A stretch of DNA of 64,000 nt, taken from Ezakiella peruensis (GTDB taxonomy: Bacteria > Bacillota > Clostridia > Tissierellales > Peptoniphilaceae). Within the stretch, counting starts at the first letter, position 1; each line of letters opens with the position of its first letter. Location of the stretch: contig NZ_LT962469.1 in the NCBI RefSeq assembly GCF_900215725.1, positions 597,365-661,364 of the forward strand, given 5' to 3'. The position numbers and the translations under genes are program-made. This document shows positions 44,350 through 51,953 of the stretch, in pieces. Below the pieces are notes generated by a model, which made no database searches, was not told where the DNA came from, and saw only the letters and a list, made by a program, of their open reading frames with translations.

Positions 44350-45231
44350 ATGATGTTTACAGAAATTTTAAAAGCAATTGCCGTCCTTGGAATTTTAGGT
44401 TTTATTTTTGGCGCACTACTTAGCGTCGCTTCAAAAATATTTGCAGTTGAAATGGATCCATTGGTTGGAAATATTTTAGGAGTTCTACCTGGAGCCAACT
44501 GCGGTGCATGCGGATTTCCTGGTTGTGAAGGATTGGCAAATGCTATTGCAAACGGTACAGCTCCATCCAATGCATGTACAATTGGCGGACCAAGTGTTGC
44601 CGCAAAAGTTGCAGAAGTTCTTGGATCAGAAGCTCTTGATGTTGAAAGACAAGTTGCTGTTGTTAGATGCAATGGAACTTGCAATAACGCTGTTGATAAA
44701 TATAATTATCACGGTGTTAAGGATTGCAGATATATGGCTCAAATTGGTGGCGGAAATAAGAAATGTTCTTATGGCTGCTTAGGATGCGGAACATGTAAAG
44801 ATGTGTGTCCATTTGATGCTATAGAAATGGTAGATGGCGTTGCAGTTATTATAAAAGATAAGTGCGTAGCATGTAAAAAATGTATTGAAATATGTCCTAA
44901 ACATATTATTGAACTTATGCCTTATAATAAGCACACAGTTGTTAAGTGCGCTTCAAATGATAAGGGTAAATTTGTTAAAGAAGCATGTAAGGTTGGATGC
45001 ATTGGATGCACACTATGTGTTAAAAAGTGTCCTAAAGAAGCAATTACATTTGAAAACTCTTTGGCTCACATTGACTATGAAAAATGTGTAAGTTGTAAGA
45101 TTTGTGTAAAAACATGTCCTACAAAAGCTATTCAAGACGACAGACCAGAAAGACCACGCCCAGTTGTTAAACCTGTTGAAGCCAAGGCTGAAACAGCTGA
45201 AAAAGTTGAAACTGCTGAAACAGTAGAATAG
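44350..45231 (+). CDS. rnfB: Rnf complex subunit RnfB
   Basis: This 293-aa protein has an N-terminal membrane helix, the Fe-S domain CGACGFPGCEGLANAIA, and four ferredoxin-type clusters: CLGCGTCKDVCP, CVACKKCIEICP, CIGCTLCVKKCP and CVSCKICVKTCP. It accepts electrons from reduced ferredoxin. The C-terminus adds a flexible Pro/Glu/Thr/Val tail from about residue 265. It is the last Rnf gene, as in Clostridia. Confidence 0.97.
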   Translation: MMFTEILKAIAVLGILGFIFGALLSVASKIFAVEMDPLVGNILGVLPGANCGACGFPGCEGLANAIANGTAPSNACTIGGPSVAAKVAEVLGSEALDVERQVAVVRCNGTCNNAVDKYNYHGVKDCRYMAQIGGGNKKCSYGCLGCGTCKDVCPFDAIEMVDGVAVIIKDKCVACKKCIEICPKHIIELMPYNKHTVVKCASNDKGKFVKEACKVGCIGCTLCVKKCPKEAITFENSLAHIDYEKCVSCKICVKTCPTKAIQDDRPERPRPVVKPVEAKAETAEKVETAETVE

Positions 45232-45255
45232 ACTTTTAAATAATTTAAATTTTAG

Positions 45256-45282
45256 AACTCAGGAGCTTTTCCTGAGTTTTTT
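45256..45282 (+). terminator. Intrinsic terminator after rnfB
   Basis: AACTCAGG (45256-45263) pairs with CCTGAGTT (45271-45278) and is followed by a T run. Confidence 0.87.
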
Positions 45283-45375
45283 GTTACTTAAAATTTTTTA
45301 GTGATATTTTATTATATAACCATAAAATAGTATACATCCTTAATAATAATATTTTTAGCATGAAGCAACAAGCAG

Positions 45376-45404
45376 TTGAAAAGAAGTTTAAAATCGTATA
45401 TAAT
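45376..45404 (+). promoter_or_regulatory. Promoter of the Y-family polymerase operon
   Basis: -35 TTGAAA (45376-45381), 17-bp spacer, perfect -10 TATAAT (45399-45404). No Firmicute LexA box (CGAAC-N4-GTTCG type) is visible around it. Confidence 0.8.
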
Positions 45405-45422
45405 ATATGCGGAGGTAGTTTT

Positions 45423-46925
45423 ATGGGCGACAAAAAAACATACATAGCTATTGATTTAAAATCTTTTTACGCATCCTGCGAATGCATTGAAAGGGGGTTG
45501 GACCCTTTAAAATATAATTTACTTGTTGCTGACAATTCTAGGACTGATAAGACGATATGTCTTGCTGTATCTCCGCCTTTAAAATCTTTGGGCGTCCCTG
45601 GAAGGCCGCGCCTATTTGAAGCTATCCAGATAATAAGAAATTTAAATATTGATAGGCTAGAAAAATCTGGTCTAAAAGACTTTGAACATATGTCATACAA
45701 TATTGATGAAATAAATAAATCTCAGAAGGTTGGAGTAGACTATATAGTTGCCCCTCCTCGTATGGCTAAGTATATTGAGGCTAGCAAGTCCATATATAAG
45801 ATATACTTAAAATGGATATCAGCTGAGGATATACATGTATATTCTATTGATGAAGTATTTATTGACGCGACAAATTATTTGAAATTATATGGTATGGATG
45901 GGGAAGACTTAGCATCCCATATTGTAAATGATGTTTTAAAGGAAACTGGTATAACGGCAACTGCAGGTGTGGGATCTAATATGTATTTGTGCAAGGTTGC
46001 TATGGATATACTTGCAAAGCATACCAAGCCAAATTCTCACGGAGTTAGAGTTAAGGTTTTGGATGTTAATAGTTATAGAGAACATTTGTGGGATCACAGA
46101 CCGCTTACAGATTTTTGGAGAGTAGGAAGCGGTTATCAAAAGAGGCTTGCAAAGTATGGGCTTTTTACTATGGGAGATATAGCTGAGTTTTCTGTCAATT
46201 ATGAGGATGTGTTATATAAGGAATTTGGAATAAATGCTGAGCTCTTAATAGACCATGCTTGGGGCTATGAGCCGTGTACGATTTCTGATGTAAAAAAGTA
46301 TAGACCACAAAACACAAGTAGGAGCAGTGGACAAGTTTTACATGAACCATATAAATATGACCAAGCTAAGGTTGTTATTGGGGAGATGGCTGATAGTTTA
46401 GCACTTGATCTATATTCAAAAGGTCTAGTCAGCAATCAAATCGATATTACTATTGGCTATGACAGGACTAGTCTAGAAGACAAAGAAATTAATTATCATG
46501 GAGAAATTAAGATGGACCACTATGGAAGGAAAATACCCAAAAAATCTCATGGTATAAAAAATTTAAATATGTACACTTCATCGTCTAAAGTTTTTGTTGA
46601 ATCTGCTAAGGAACTTTTTGATGGAATAGTAAACAAGGAGCTTTATATTAGAAAATTAAATATTGTAGCTAATAACACTTGCTATAAGGATGAACTTGAA
46701 AAAACAACTCATGGCAGACAGATTGATATATTTAGCTTAGATACTAGCAGGATAGAAAATAGTACAAGAAATAAATTTAGTATAAATAAGGAAGAAAAAA
46801 TACAGAAAGCTGTTCTGGAAATTAAAAATAAGTACGGGAAAAATGCTATTTTAAAGGGCATTAACTTTAGAGAGGGGGCCACTGGCATAGAAAGGAACAG
46901 ACAGATAGGAGGGCATAAGTCATGA
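45423..46925 (+). CDS. Y-family DNA polymerase (UmuC/DinB-like)
   Basis: This 500-aa protein has the Y-family palm: YIAIDLKSFYASCECIERGLDP, and the catalytic YSIDEVFIDATNYL near residues 140-153, plus TATAGVGSNMYLCKVAMDI. It is a translesion polymerase of the group paired with YolD in Firmicutes. I start at ATG 45423 behind GGAGG; the earlier in-frame ATG (45360) lies upstream of the promoter. It overlaps the YolD gene by ATGA. Confidence 0.94.
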   Translation: MGDKKTYIAIDLKSFYASCECIERGLDPLKYNLLVADNSRTDKTICLAVSPPLKSLGVPGRPRLFEAIQIIRNLNIDRLEKSGLKDFEHMSYNIDEINKSQKVGVDYIVAPPRMAKYIEASKSIYKIYLKWISAEDIHVYSIDEVFIDATNYLKLYGMDGEDLASHIVNDVLKETGITATAGVGSNMYLCKVAMDILAKHTKPNSHGVRVKVLDVNSYREHLWDHRPLTDFWRVGSGYQKRLAKYGLFTMGDIAEFSVNYEDVLYKEFGINAELLIDHAWGYEPCTISDVKKYRPQNTSRSSGQVLHEPYKYDQAKVVIGEMADSLALDLYSKGLVSNQIDITIGYDRTSLEDKEINYHGEIKMDHYGRKIPKKSHGIKNLNMYTSSSKVFVESAKELFDGIVNKELYIRKLNIVANNTCYKDELEKTTHGRQIDIFSLDTSRIENSTRNKFSINKEEKIQKAVLEIKNKYGKNAILKGINFREGATGIERNRQIGGHKS

Positions 46926-47335
46926 ATCTTAAGTACGAGAATATAATTGATATGGATCGGCCTATATCAAAGGCTCATATGAAAATGCCTCTTATAAACA
47001 GGGCAGCACAATTTGCTCCATTTGCGGCCCTTACTGGTTATGAAGAGGCCATAGCCGAAACTGCAAGATACACTAAAAATAAAATTGATTTGACTGAAGC
47101 TGAGCTAGATAGATTAGATTGGAAGCTCAATGAGTGTTTAAGAAATATAAATACACCTATAAGATTGACTTATTTTGAAGCAGACAAGTTAAAGGATGGT
47201 GGCAAATATTTATCTATAAGTGGAAAAATTAAAAATATTGACGATTACGAGAGAACTATAAGCTTAGAATCTGGGCCTTGTATAAGGATAGATAACATAT
47301 ATGATATTGAATTAGAGACTTTGACAAATGAATAA
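46922..47335 (+). CDS. YolD-like family protein
   Basis: This 137-aa protein has the YolD-like hallmark MKMPLINRAAQFAPFAALTGYEEA (residues about 20-43 here). YolD-like proteins are encoded next to UmuC-like polymerases and are thought to serve as their UmuD-like partners, though evidence is limited. It is translationally coupled to the polymerase gene, which supports a shared job in mutagenic repair. A strong terminator follows. Confidence 0.9.
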   Translation: MNLKYENIIDMDRPISKAHMKMPLINRAAQFAPFAALTGYEEAIAETARYTKNKIDLTEAELDRLDWKLNECLRNINTPIRLTYFEADKLKDGGKYLSISGKIKNIDDYERTISLESGPCIRIDNIYDIELETLTNE

Positions 47336-47344
47336 AATTAAAGG

Positions 47345-47387
47345 AACTACCTTTATAAGTGAATGAAATTTATAAAGGTAGTTTTTA
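47345..47387 (+). terminator. Intrinsic terminator after the YolD-like gene
   Basis: A perfect 14-bp stem, AACTACCTTTATAA (47345-47358) with TTATAAAGGTAGTT (47370-47383), is followed by Ts. Confidence 0.9.
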
Positions 47388-47401
47388 TTTACATAAAAGA
47401 G

Positions 47402-47448
47402 GCTGTATATTTTTTACAGCGGTTTGCTTCTAACAAATATTATACAGC
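47402..47448. repeat. Inverted repeat GCTGTATA between convergent operons
   Basis: GCTGTATA (47402-47409) and TATACAGC (47441-47448) form perfect arms around 31 bases; GCTGT can also pair with ACAGC at 47416-47420. Role unknown; possibly an extra terminator. Confidence 0.45.
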
Positions 47449-47452
47449 TAAT

Positions 47453-47485
47453 AAAAAAGTATGGCCTAATAATAAAGCCATACTT
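47453..47485 (-). terminator. Terminator of the ABC export operon (minus strand)
   Basis: On the minus strand AAGTATGGC (47485-47477) pairs with GCCATACTT (47465-47457), followed by a T run. Confidence 0.85.
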
Positions 47486-47509
47486 AAGTCTAAAATAAAA
47501 TTATTTATA

Positions 47510-48880
47510 TTATTGGGTTCTAATTGCTTCAAGTGGAGAAAGCCGAGTGGCTTTGGTAGCTGGATAGAAGCCACTTACTAGTCCAATTATAGATGAAAAA
47601 GCAAGGGCGGCCAAGACTAGCCATAGGGGAATGATAGAAATCTTGTTTGCTTCACCAGGCATGCCTCCCATCATGCCTCCCATCATACCAATACCAGAAC
47701 CATCAGAAGGTTTAGACGCGTAGCTGTTAATAATAGCACTTATAATATAACTAAAGCCAATCCCAACTCCACCGCCAAATAAACCGATAAGGGCAGCTTC
47801 TGTTAAGAATATTTTTTTAATATCTTGAACACTGGCACCAATAACTTTCATTATTCCAATTTCTTTTATACGCTCATAGATACTCATAACCATTGTGTTG
47901 GCAATACCGATTGCAGCAACCAATAAACTTACAGCACCAATGCCGCCGAGGATTTTTTGCTGGTTTTCAACAGATTTAATCATAGGTTCTACATATTTCA
48001 TTTTACTTTGAGCGTTAAAATTTAATTTTTCTAAAGAGTCATTAACATCTTTTACGTTTTTAATATCATCAACTTTTACTAGAATTTGTGAATACTTGCT
48101 GGTAGAAGATCCTCTGCTAAAACTATAGCCACCTTCAGCTTTGTTTTGGTCTTTCATGCGTTTAGCTTCACGATTAATCTTCTCTGCAAATTCCATATTA
48201 ATAAAGATATTGTACCCATATTCGTAGTCTTGCTCATCTAGTTCAGCTATAGGAATAATCTTAAAAGTCTTTTTAAAAGATGGTCTACCGTCTTCACTAA
48301 AATCATAACCTAGACCTATTTCAATCTTGTCTTTTTCGAGATTAACAGGAGAGTCATTATTCGAAATAATCCCGTTACTTCTAGAAGATGGGTTATACCA
48401 AGATCTTTTAATACCGCCACCAAAAACTGCAGCATTGGTATCATTTTCTGTTAATAACTTACCCCATACTGGCTTAATATCAAAATCACCCAGAACATTT
48501 GGATCAACTCCAACTATTTCTGCATAAGTCTGATATTTTTTTGAAAATATTTGAGCATCATCAACTCGAAGCATTGGCATAACAGAAACAACGTGGTCTA
48601 ATTGTTTGATAGTATTTAAGGCCTTGTCATTTAATGGAGCAGGGTCTTTGGCAGCTCCTGTTTCATCATTATAAATAGGATAGGGCATAATGTTGATAAC
48701 ATCCAAGGCACCCATTTCCTCAAGTTGTCTTTGAGTACTTGCTTTCATACCAAGACCAAGGCTGAGCATAACTACAATTGATGCACAACCAATTGTTACA
48801 CCCAAGATAGTTAAGATAGTTCTGAGCTTTCGCCTCCAAAGATTGCGAATACTCATTAAAAGTAAGTCAATATTACTCAT
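47510..48880 (-). CDS. MacB/FtsX-type ABC transporter permease
   Basis: This 456-aa protein begins SIRNLWRRKLRTILTILGVTIGCASIVVMLSLG (first helix), followed by a large extracellular MacB_PCD domain (about 45-300) and three C-terminal helices (about 315-450). It ends with the FtsX-family GFYPATKATRLSPLEAIR. Such permeases drive export or mechanotransmission rather than import. A Gly/Met-rich loop (GMMGGMMGGMPGEANK) lies between the last two helices. The start overlaps the adaptor gene by 8 bp. Confidence 0.93.
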   Translation of the reverse strand: MSNIDLLLMSIRNLWRRKLRTILTILGVTIGCASIVVMLSLGLGMKASTQRQLEEMGALDVINIMPYPIYNDETGAAKDPAPLNDKALNTIKQLDHVVSVMPMLRVDDAQIFSKKYQTYAEIVGVDPNVLGDFDIKPVWGKLLTENDTNAAVFGGGIKRSWYNPSSRSNGIISNNDSPVNLEKDKIEIGLGYDFSEDGRPSFKKTFKIIPIAELDEQDYEYGYNIFINMEFAEKINREAKRMKDQNKAEGGYSFSRGSSTSKYSQILVKVDDIKNVKDVNDSLEKLNFNAQSKMKYVEPMIKSVENQQKILGGIGAVSLLVAAIGIANTMVMSIYERIKEIGIMKVIGASVQDIKKIFLTEAALIGLFGGGVGIGFSYIISAIINSYASKPSDGSGIGMMGGMMGGMPGEANKISIIPLWLVLAALAFSSIIGLVSGFYPATKATRLSPLEAIRTQ

Positions 48881-51074
48881 CTAAGGTCAGCTCCTTATCA
48901 CGTTTTTTGTGATGGCTCCTCCTGATAATAACTATAACAGCAATTGCAATAGCTGCGAGAATTGTCCAAAAATACCATTTTTTAGCAAGATTTTTGACTT
49001 TTCCCATAAAGCCTTCTTCTTCCATGCCTGGGTCCATTCCATCGGGGTACATTCCGTCAGGTCCCATTTCGTTAGGGTCAAATTGTGGAGCTTCAGATAC
49101 TTCGTAGGTTATTTCTTTAACTTCTTCTTGCTTGGTACCAGTTGAATCTTCATAAGAGAAAATTAATTTTATTTTTTTTGTACCAGGTTCAAAAGAGTTG
49201 ATCTGACAGTCATGGCTTTCTGTTGATCCAGAAACAAAGTTACCAATGTAATAAGTTGGATTTTGAATTTCAACAGACGGATCATCAGATTCAGCTCTAA
49301 CCATCATATTATAGAGGGTTACTTTACCAGTATTATAAAATACAACACTTAGTGGGGCACCATCGCCTGCATTAAATGATTCTTGAGTTTGAACTTCTCC
49401 AATTTCAAGTCTAGATTTTTGAATAACAGGAATACCAATATTTTCTGAAGCCTTATATTCATTATTTTGCGTATCTTCATACTCGAAATTTGCAGTTACT
49501 TGGTAAGTTTTTGCCTTAGCATCAGGCACAGTATACATCTTTATTTTCTTTTCAACCATTTGACCAGGTTTGATGCTGTCAATAAAAAATGTGTTTGAAG
49601 AATCGACTGGAGTAAAGATATTTGAGCCAGCTGTGTTTGAATTATCGCTAGTTGTTTCCATACTTGAAAGGGTAATCTTGATATTTCTTATTTCGTGCTT
49701 GGAGTTTGTATTTTGGAAATTTAAAGTCATTTCAAATTCATTACCAGCTTCAGGTAAACGAGGTTCGAATGAATACTTTTCAATAATTAACTTTGGAGTG
49801 CTAGGTTTTTTATCTTTACCTTCATCATCTTTTTGAGGGTTAGATACAAATATACCTGCGACTTGCTCTGTAACTATTGGTTCTTCTTTATTAGAATAAG
49901 AATCATTGTATTCAACTTTAAAGCTGATAGGGTAGTTTTGAGTTGTACTTGCTGGTGTAGCAAAGTAGGTAAATTCATAGTGCTTGGATTCGCCAGGATT
50001 AATTTTTTCTTCAAAAAATTGTCCTACAGATCTTGAAACCAAACCGCTACCATCAACTGATGATTTTATATAAACTCTTTCTGCAACTGATTGCCCTTTA
50101 TTTCTAACATCAAAAGAAATTTTAGCTTGGTTGCCCGGATAAATTGTCTTTGAAGGCACATTTAAATTTTCAATGATAAGAGCAGATGCCTTATCAGGAT
50201 TTGAACCTACTGTTAGGAAGAAGCTTCTGGTGTTTGAGGCTTCGCCTTCTTTTGATGCGTTCGGATAGTTAAGAGTAACCTTGAACTCATAGTTACCAGG
50301 TTTAATATTTTTGGCACTTCCAAGTTCAAAGGCAAAGGATCTTTCTTGTCCGGGGTTTAAAGTTTCTATAGTGCGGGCGTTGAAATCTCTTAGAAGAGTA
50401 AAGCCGTCTTTGTCCATTCCTTCGAGTTTTACCTCTGCATTATAAACAGGGTATTCAGTATTATTTTTTACATTTACAGTAGCAACCACCATTTGTCCTG
50501 GGGAAACATCATGTGGGTTAGGGAAGACTGTCACTTCACTTAAATCTAGCTTAGAAAAAGCAGCTTTACCGTTGCTTTTTACTCTAACAGTTGAGGAAAA
50601 TTGACCAGCACTTGCTCCATCCACAAAAACATTAACAGTAACTGGGTAGCTACCAGCTCTTGCTGTATCAGGAACTTTAATTCTAAAAGTTAGACCAACT
50701 GTATCTTCCTTATAATTAGGGTTTTCAAATCTGTCACGGGGTCCATAATATCCATTATTTCTGTATGGTCCGTAAGTGTTTGCAGTCATTTCATCATAGG
50801 AGTTTTCTAAATAAATACTTGTTGTATCTGATGCAGTTGCATTACCGCTAACTATGATTGGCTGAGTGTTTTCTCTTTCTGTTGTTACAGTTACCAGGGC
50901 ACTTATGATTCCTGTTTGTCCAGGTTCAACTTCTATATAGCTGTCTCCATCAATCCTGGCCTTAGCTGAAAATTGCTGGGGTGGTAGTTCTTCTTTTCCA
51001 TCACCCTCAGCTACTGCTGTAATTGTACTAAATACTAATAAAATTGATAAAAATAATATAAATTTGTTTTTCAT
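48873..51074 (-). CDS. Large secreted, membrane-anchored adaptor with CARDB/NEW3-like repeats
   Basis: This 733-aa protein has a signal peptide (MKNKFILFLSILLVFSTITAVA), a long extracellular part made of several beta-sandwich repeats with Asn-Pro-Gly-x motifs typical of COG1361/CARDB/NEW3 domains (for example LNPGQERSFAFELG, IYPGNQAKISFDVRNKG, IKPGQMVEKKIKM), a PDGM-repeat Met-rich stretch near 675-690, one membrane helix (about 700-720) and a basic tail. It lies between the ATPase and permease genes and overlaps the latter, so it probably works as their extracellular partner in place of a MacA-type protein. Exact substrate unknown. Confidence 0.85.
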   Translation of the reverse strand: MKNKFILFLSILLVFSTITAVAEGDGKEELPPQQFSAKARIDGDSYIEVEPGQTGIISALVTVTTERENTQPIIVSGNATASDTTSIYLENSYDEMTANTYGPYRNNGYYGPRDRFENPNYKEDTVGLTFRIKVPDTARAGSYPVTVNVFVDGASAGQFSSTVRVKSNGKAAFSKLDLSEVTVFPNPHDVSPGQMVVATVNVKNNTEYPVYNAEVKLEGMDKDGFTLLRDFNARTIETLNPGQERSFAFELGSAKNIKPGNYEFKVTLNYPNASKEGEASNTRSFFLTVGSNPDKASALIIENLNVPSKTIYPGNQAKISFDVRNKGQSVAERVYIKSSVDGSGLVSRSVGQFFEEKINPGESKHYEFTYFATPASTTQNYPISFKVEYNDSYSNKEEPIVTEQVAGIFVSNPQKDDEGKDKKPSTPKLIIEKYSFEPRLPEAGNEFEMTLNFQNTNSKHEIRNIKITLSSMETTSDNSNTAGSNIFTPVDSSNTFFIDSIKPGQMVEKKIKMYTVPDAKAKTYQVTANFEYEDTQNNEYKASENIGIPVIQKSRLEIGEVQTQESFNAGDGAPLSVVFYNTGKVTLYNMMVRAESDDPSVEIQNPTYYIGNFVSGSTESHDCQINSFEPGTKKIKLIFSYEDSTGTKQEEVKEITYEVSEAPQFDPNEMGPDGMYPDGMDPGMEEEGFMGKVKNLAKKWYFWTILAAIAIAVIVIIRRSHHKKRDKELTLDE

Positions 51075-51100
51075 TTTCTTTTCTTCTCCTATTATAAAAT

Positions 51101-51856
51101 CTATACTTCACTGTCATTTGCATTTGTATTTGAATTAGAATCTGTATCCTCATCTGGTATTTCTTGAGGCTTTTGACTAATAATATTCTCAATCTTGCCA
51201 TCTTTAAAATGAACTATTCTGTCTGAGTAAATTGAAGTTTCTGGATCGTGAGTAACAACAATTAAGGTGCTACCAGCATCACGAACCATTTTTGTCATCA
51301 GCTGAATAACTTCCATACTTGTCTTAGAGTCAAGGTTACCAGTTGGTTCATCCGCAAAAATAATTTTCGGTTTATCAACAAATGCTCTTGCTATACTAAC
51401 TCTTTGTTGTTGGCCTCCACTCATTTCACTTGGCTTGTGAAAAAGGCGTTTTCCAAGTCCAACCTTTTTAAGTATATCAATGCTCATTTTATCTCTTTTG
51501 TGTTTGGGAATTCCTTTGAAAGTTAAGCCAAGTCCTACATTTTCAACCGCTGTTAATGTTGGAATTAAATTATATGCTTGGAATACAAAGCCAACATTAA
51601 GTTGTCTAAATTTCGTCATCTTGGATTCGCTTAAATTTTCCAAATGAATACCGCCTATTATGACTTGACCCTTTGTAGGTTTTTCAAGACCTGCACATAA
51701 ATTAAGCAGGGTGGACTTTCCGCTCCCAGAAGGACCGACTAAGCATATACATTCGCCCTTATTAATCTCGAGGTCAACACCTCTAAGAGCATAAATTTTT
51801 TCTTCACCCATCTTATATATCTTGTAAAGGTCATTTAATTTTATAAGTGGTTCCAT
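51101..51856 (-). CDS. MacB/LolD-type ABC transporter ATPase
   Basis: This 251-aa ATPase has Walker A GPSGSGKST, Q-loop VFQAYNLIPTLTA, signature MSGGQQQRVSIARAF, Walker B IIFADEPTGNLDS and the H-loop VTHDPE. GNLDS is typical of the MacB/LolD/FtsE group. The C-terminus is a low-complexity acidic tail of Asp, Ser and Asn. I start at 51856 behind GGAGGAG; a frame extending to 52024 would cover the promoter. First gene of the minus-strand operon. Confidence 0.95.
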   Translation of the reverse strand: MEPLIKLNDLYKIYKMGEEKIYALRGVDLEINKGECICLVGPSGSGKSTLLNLCAGLEKPTKGQVIIGGIHLENLSESKMTKFRQLNVGFVFQAYNLIPTLTAVENVGLGLTFKGIPKHKRDKMSIDILKKVGLGKRLFHKPSEMSGGQQQRVSIARAFVDKPKIIFADEPTGNLDSKTSMEVIQLMTKMVRDAGSTLIVVTHDPETSIYSDRIVHFKDGKIENIISQKPQEIPDEDTDSNSNTNANDSEV

Positions 51857-51874
51857 CTTCTCCTCCGTATGAGT

Positions 51875-51903
51875 ATTATAACACTCAAGTAAAGTTTTTA
51901 CAA
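51875..51903 (-). promoter_or_regulatory. Promoter of the ABC export operon, with palindrome
   Basis: On the minus strand: -35 TTGTAA (51903-51898), 17-bp spacer, -10 TATAAT (51880-51875). The -10 lies in a near-perfect inverted repeat, GAGTATTATAACACTC (51871-51886), and ATGAGTATTA recurs at 51869-51878 and 51908-51917, flanking the -35; a plausible operator. Confidence 0.8.
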
Positions 51904-51953
51904 GAAAATGAGTATTAAATTTTTTAATGGGTAAGATATTTTTAGGAGGAATT

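Noticed and set aside
44139-44684. 181-codon open frame on the minus strand
   Set aside because: It lies antisense across rnfA and rnfB, which are unmistakable; its low-complexity Ala/Pro content reflects the reverse of a membrane protein.
45360-45422. Earlier in-frame ATG of the Y-family polymerase
   Set aside because: It lies upstream of the -35/-10 pair, whereas 45423 has GGAGG and matches the family N-terminus.
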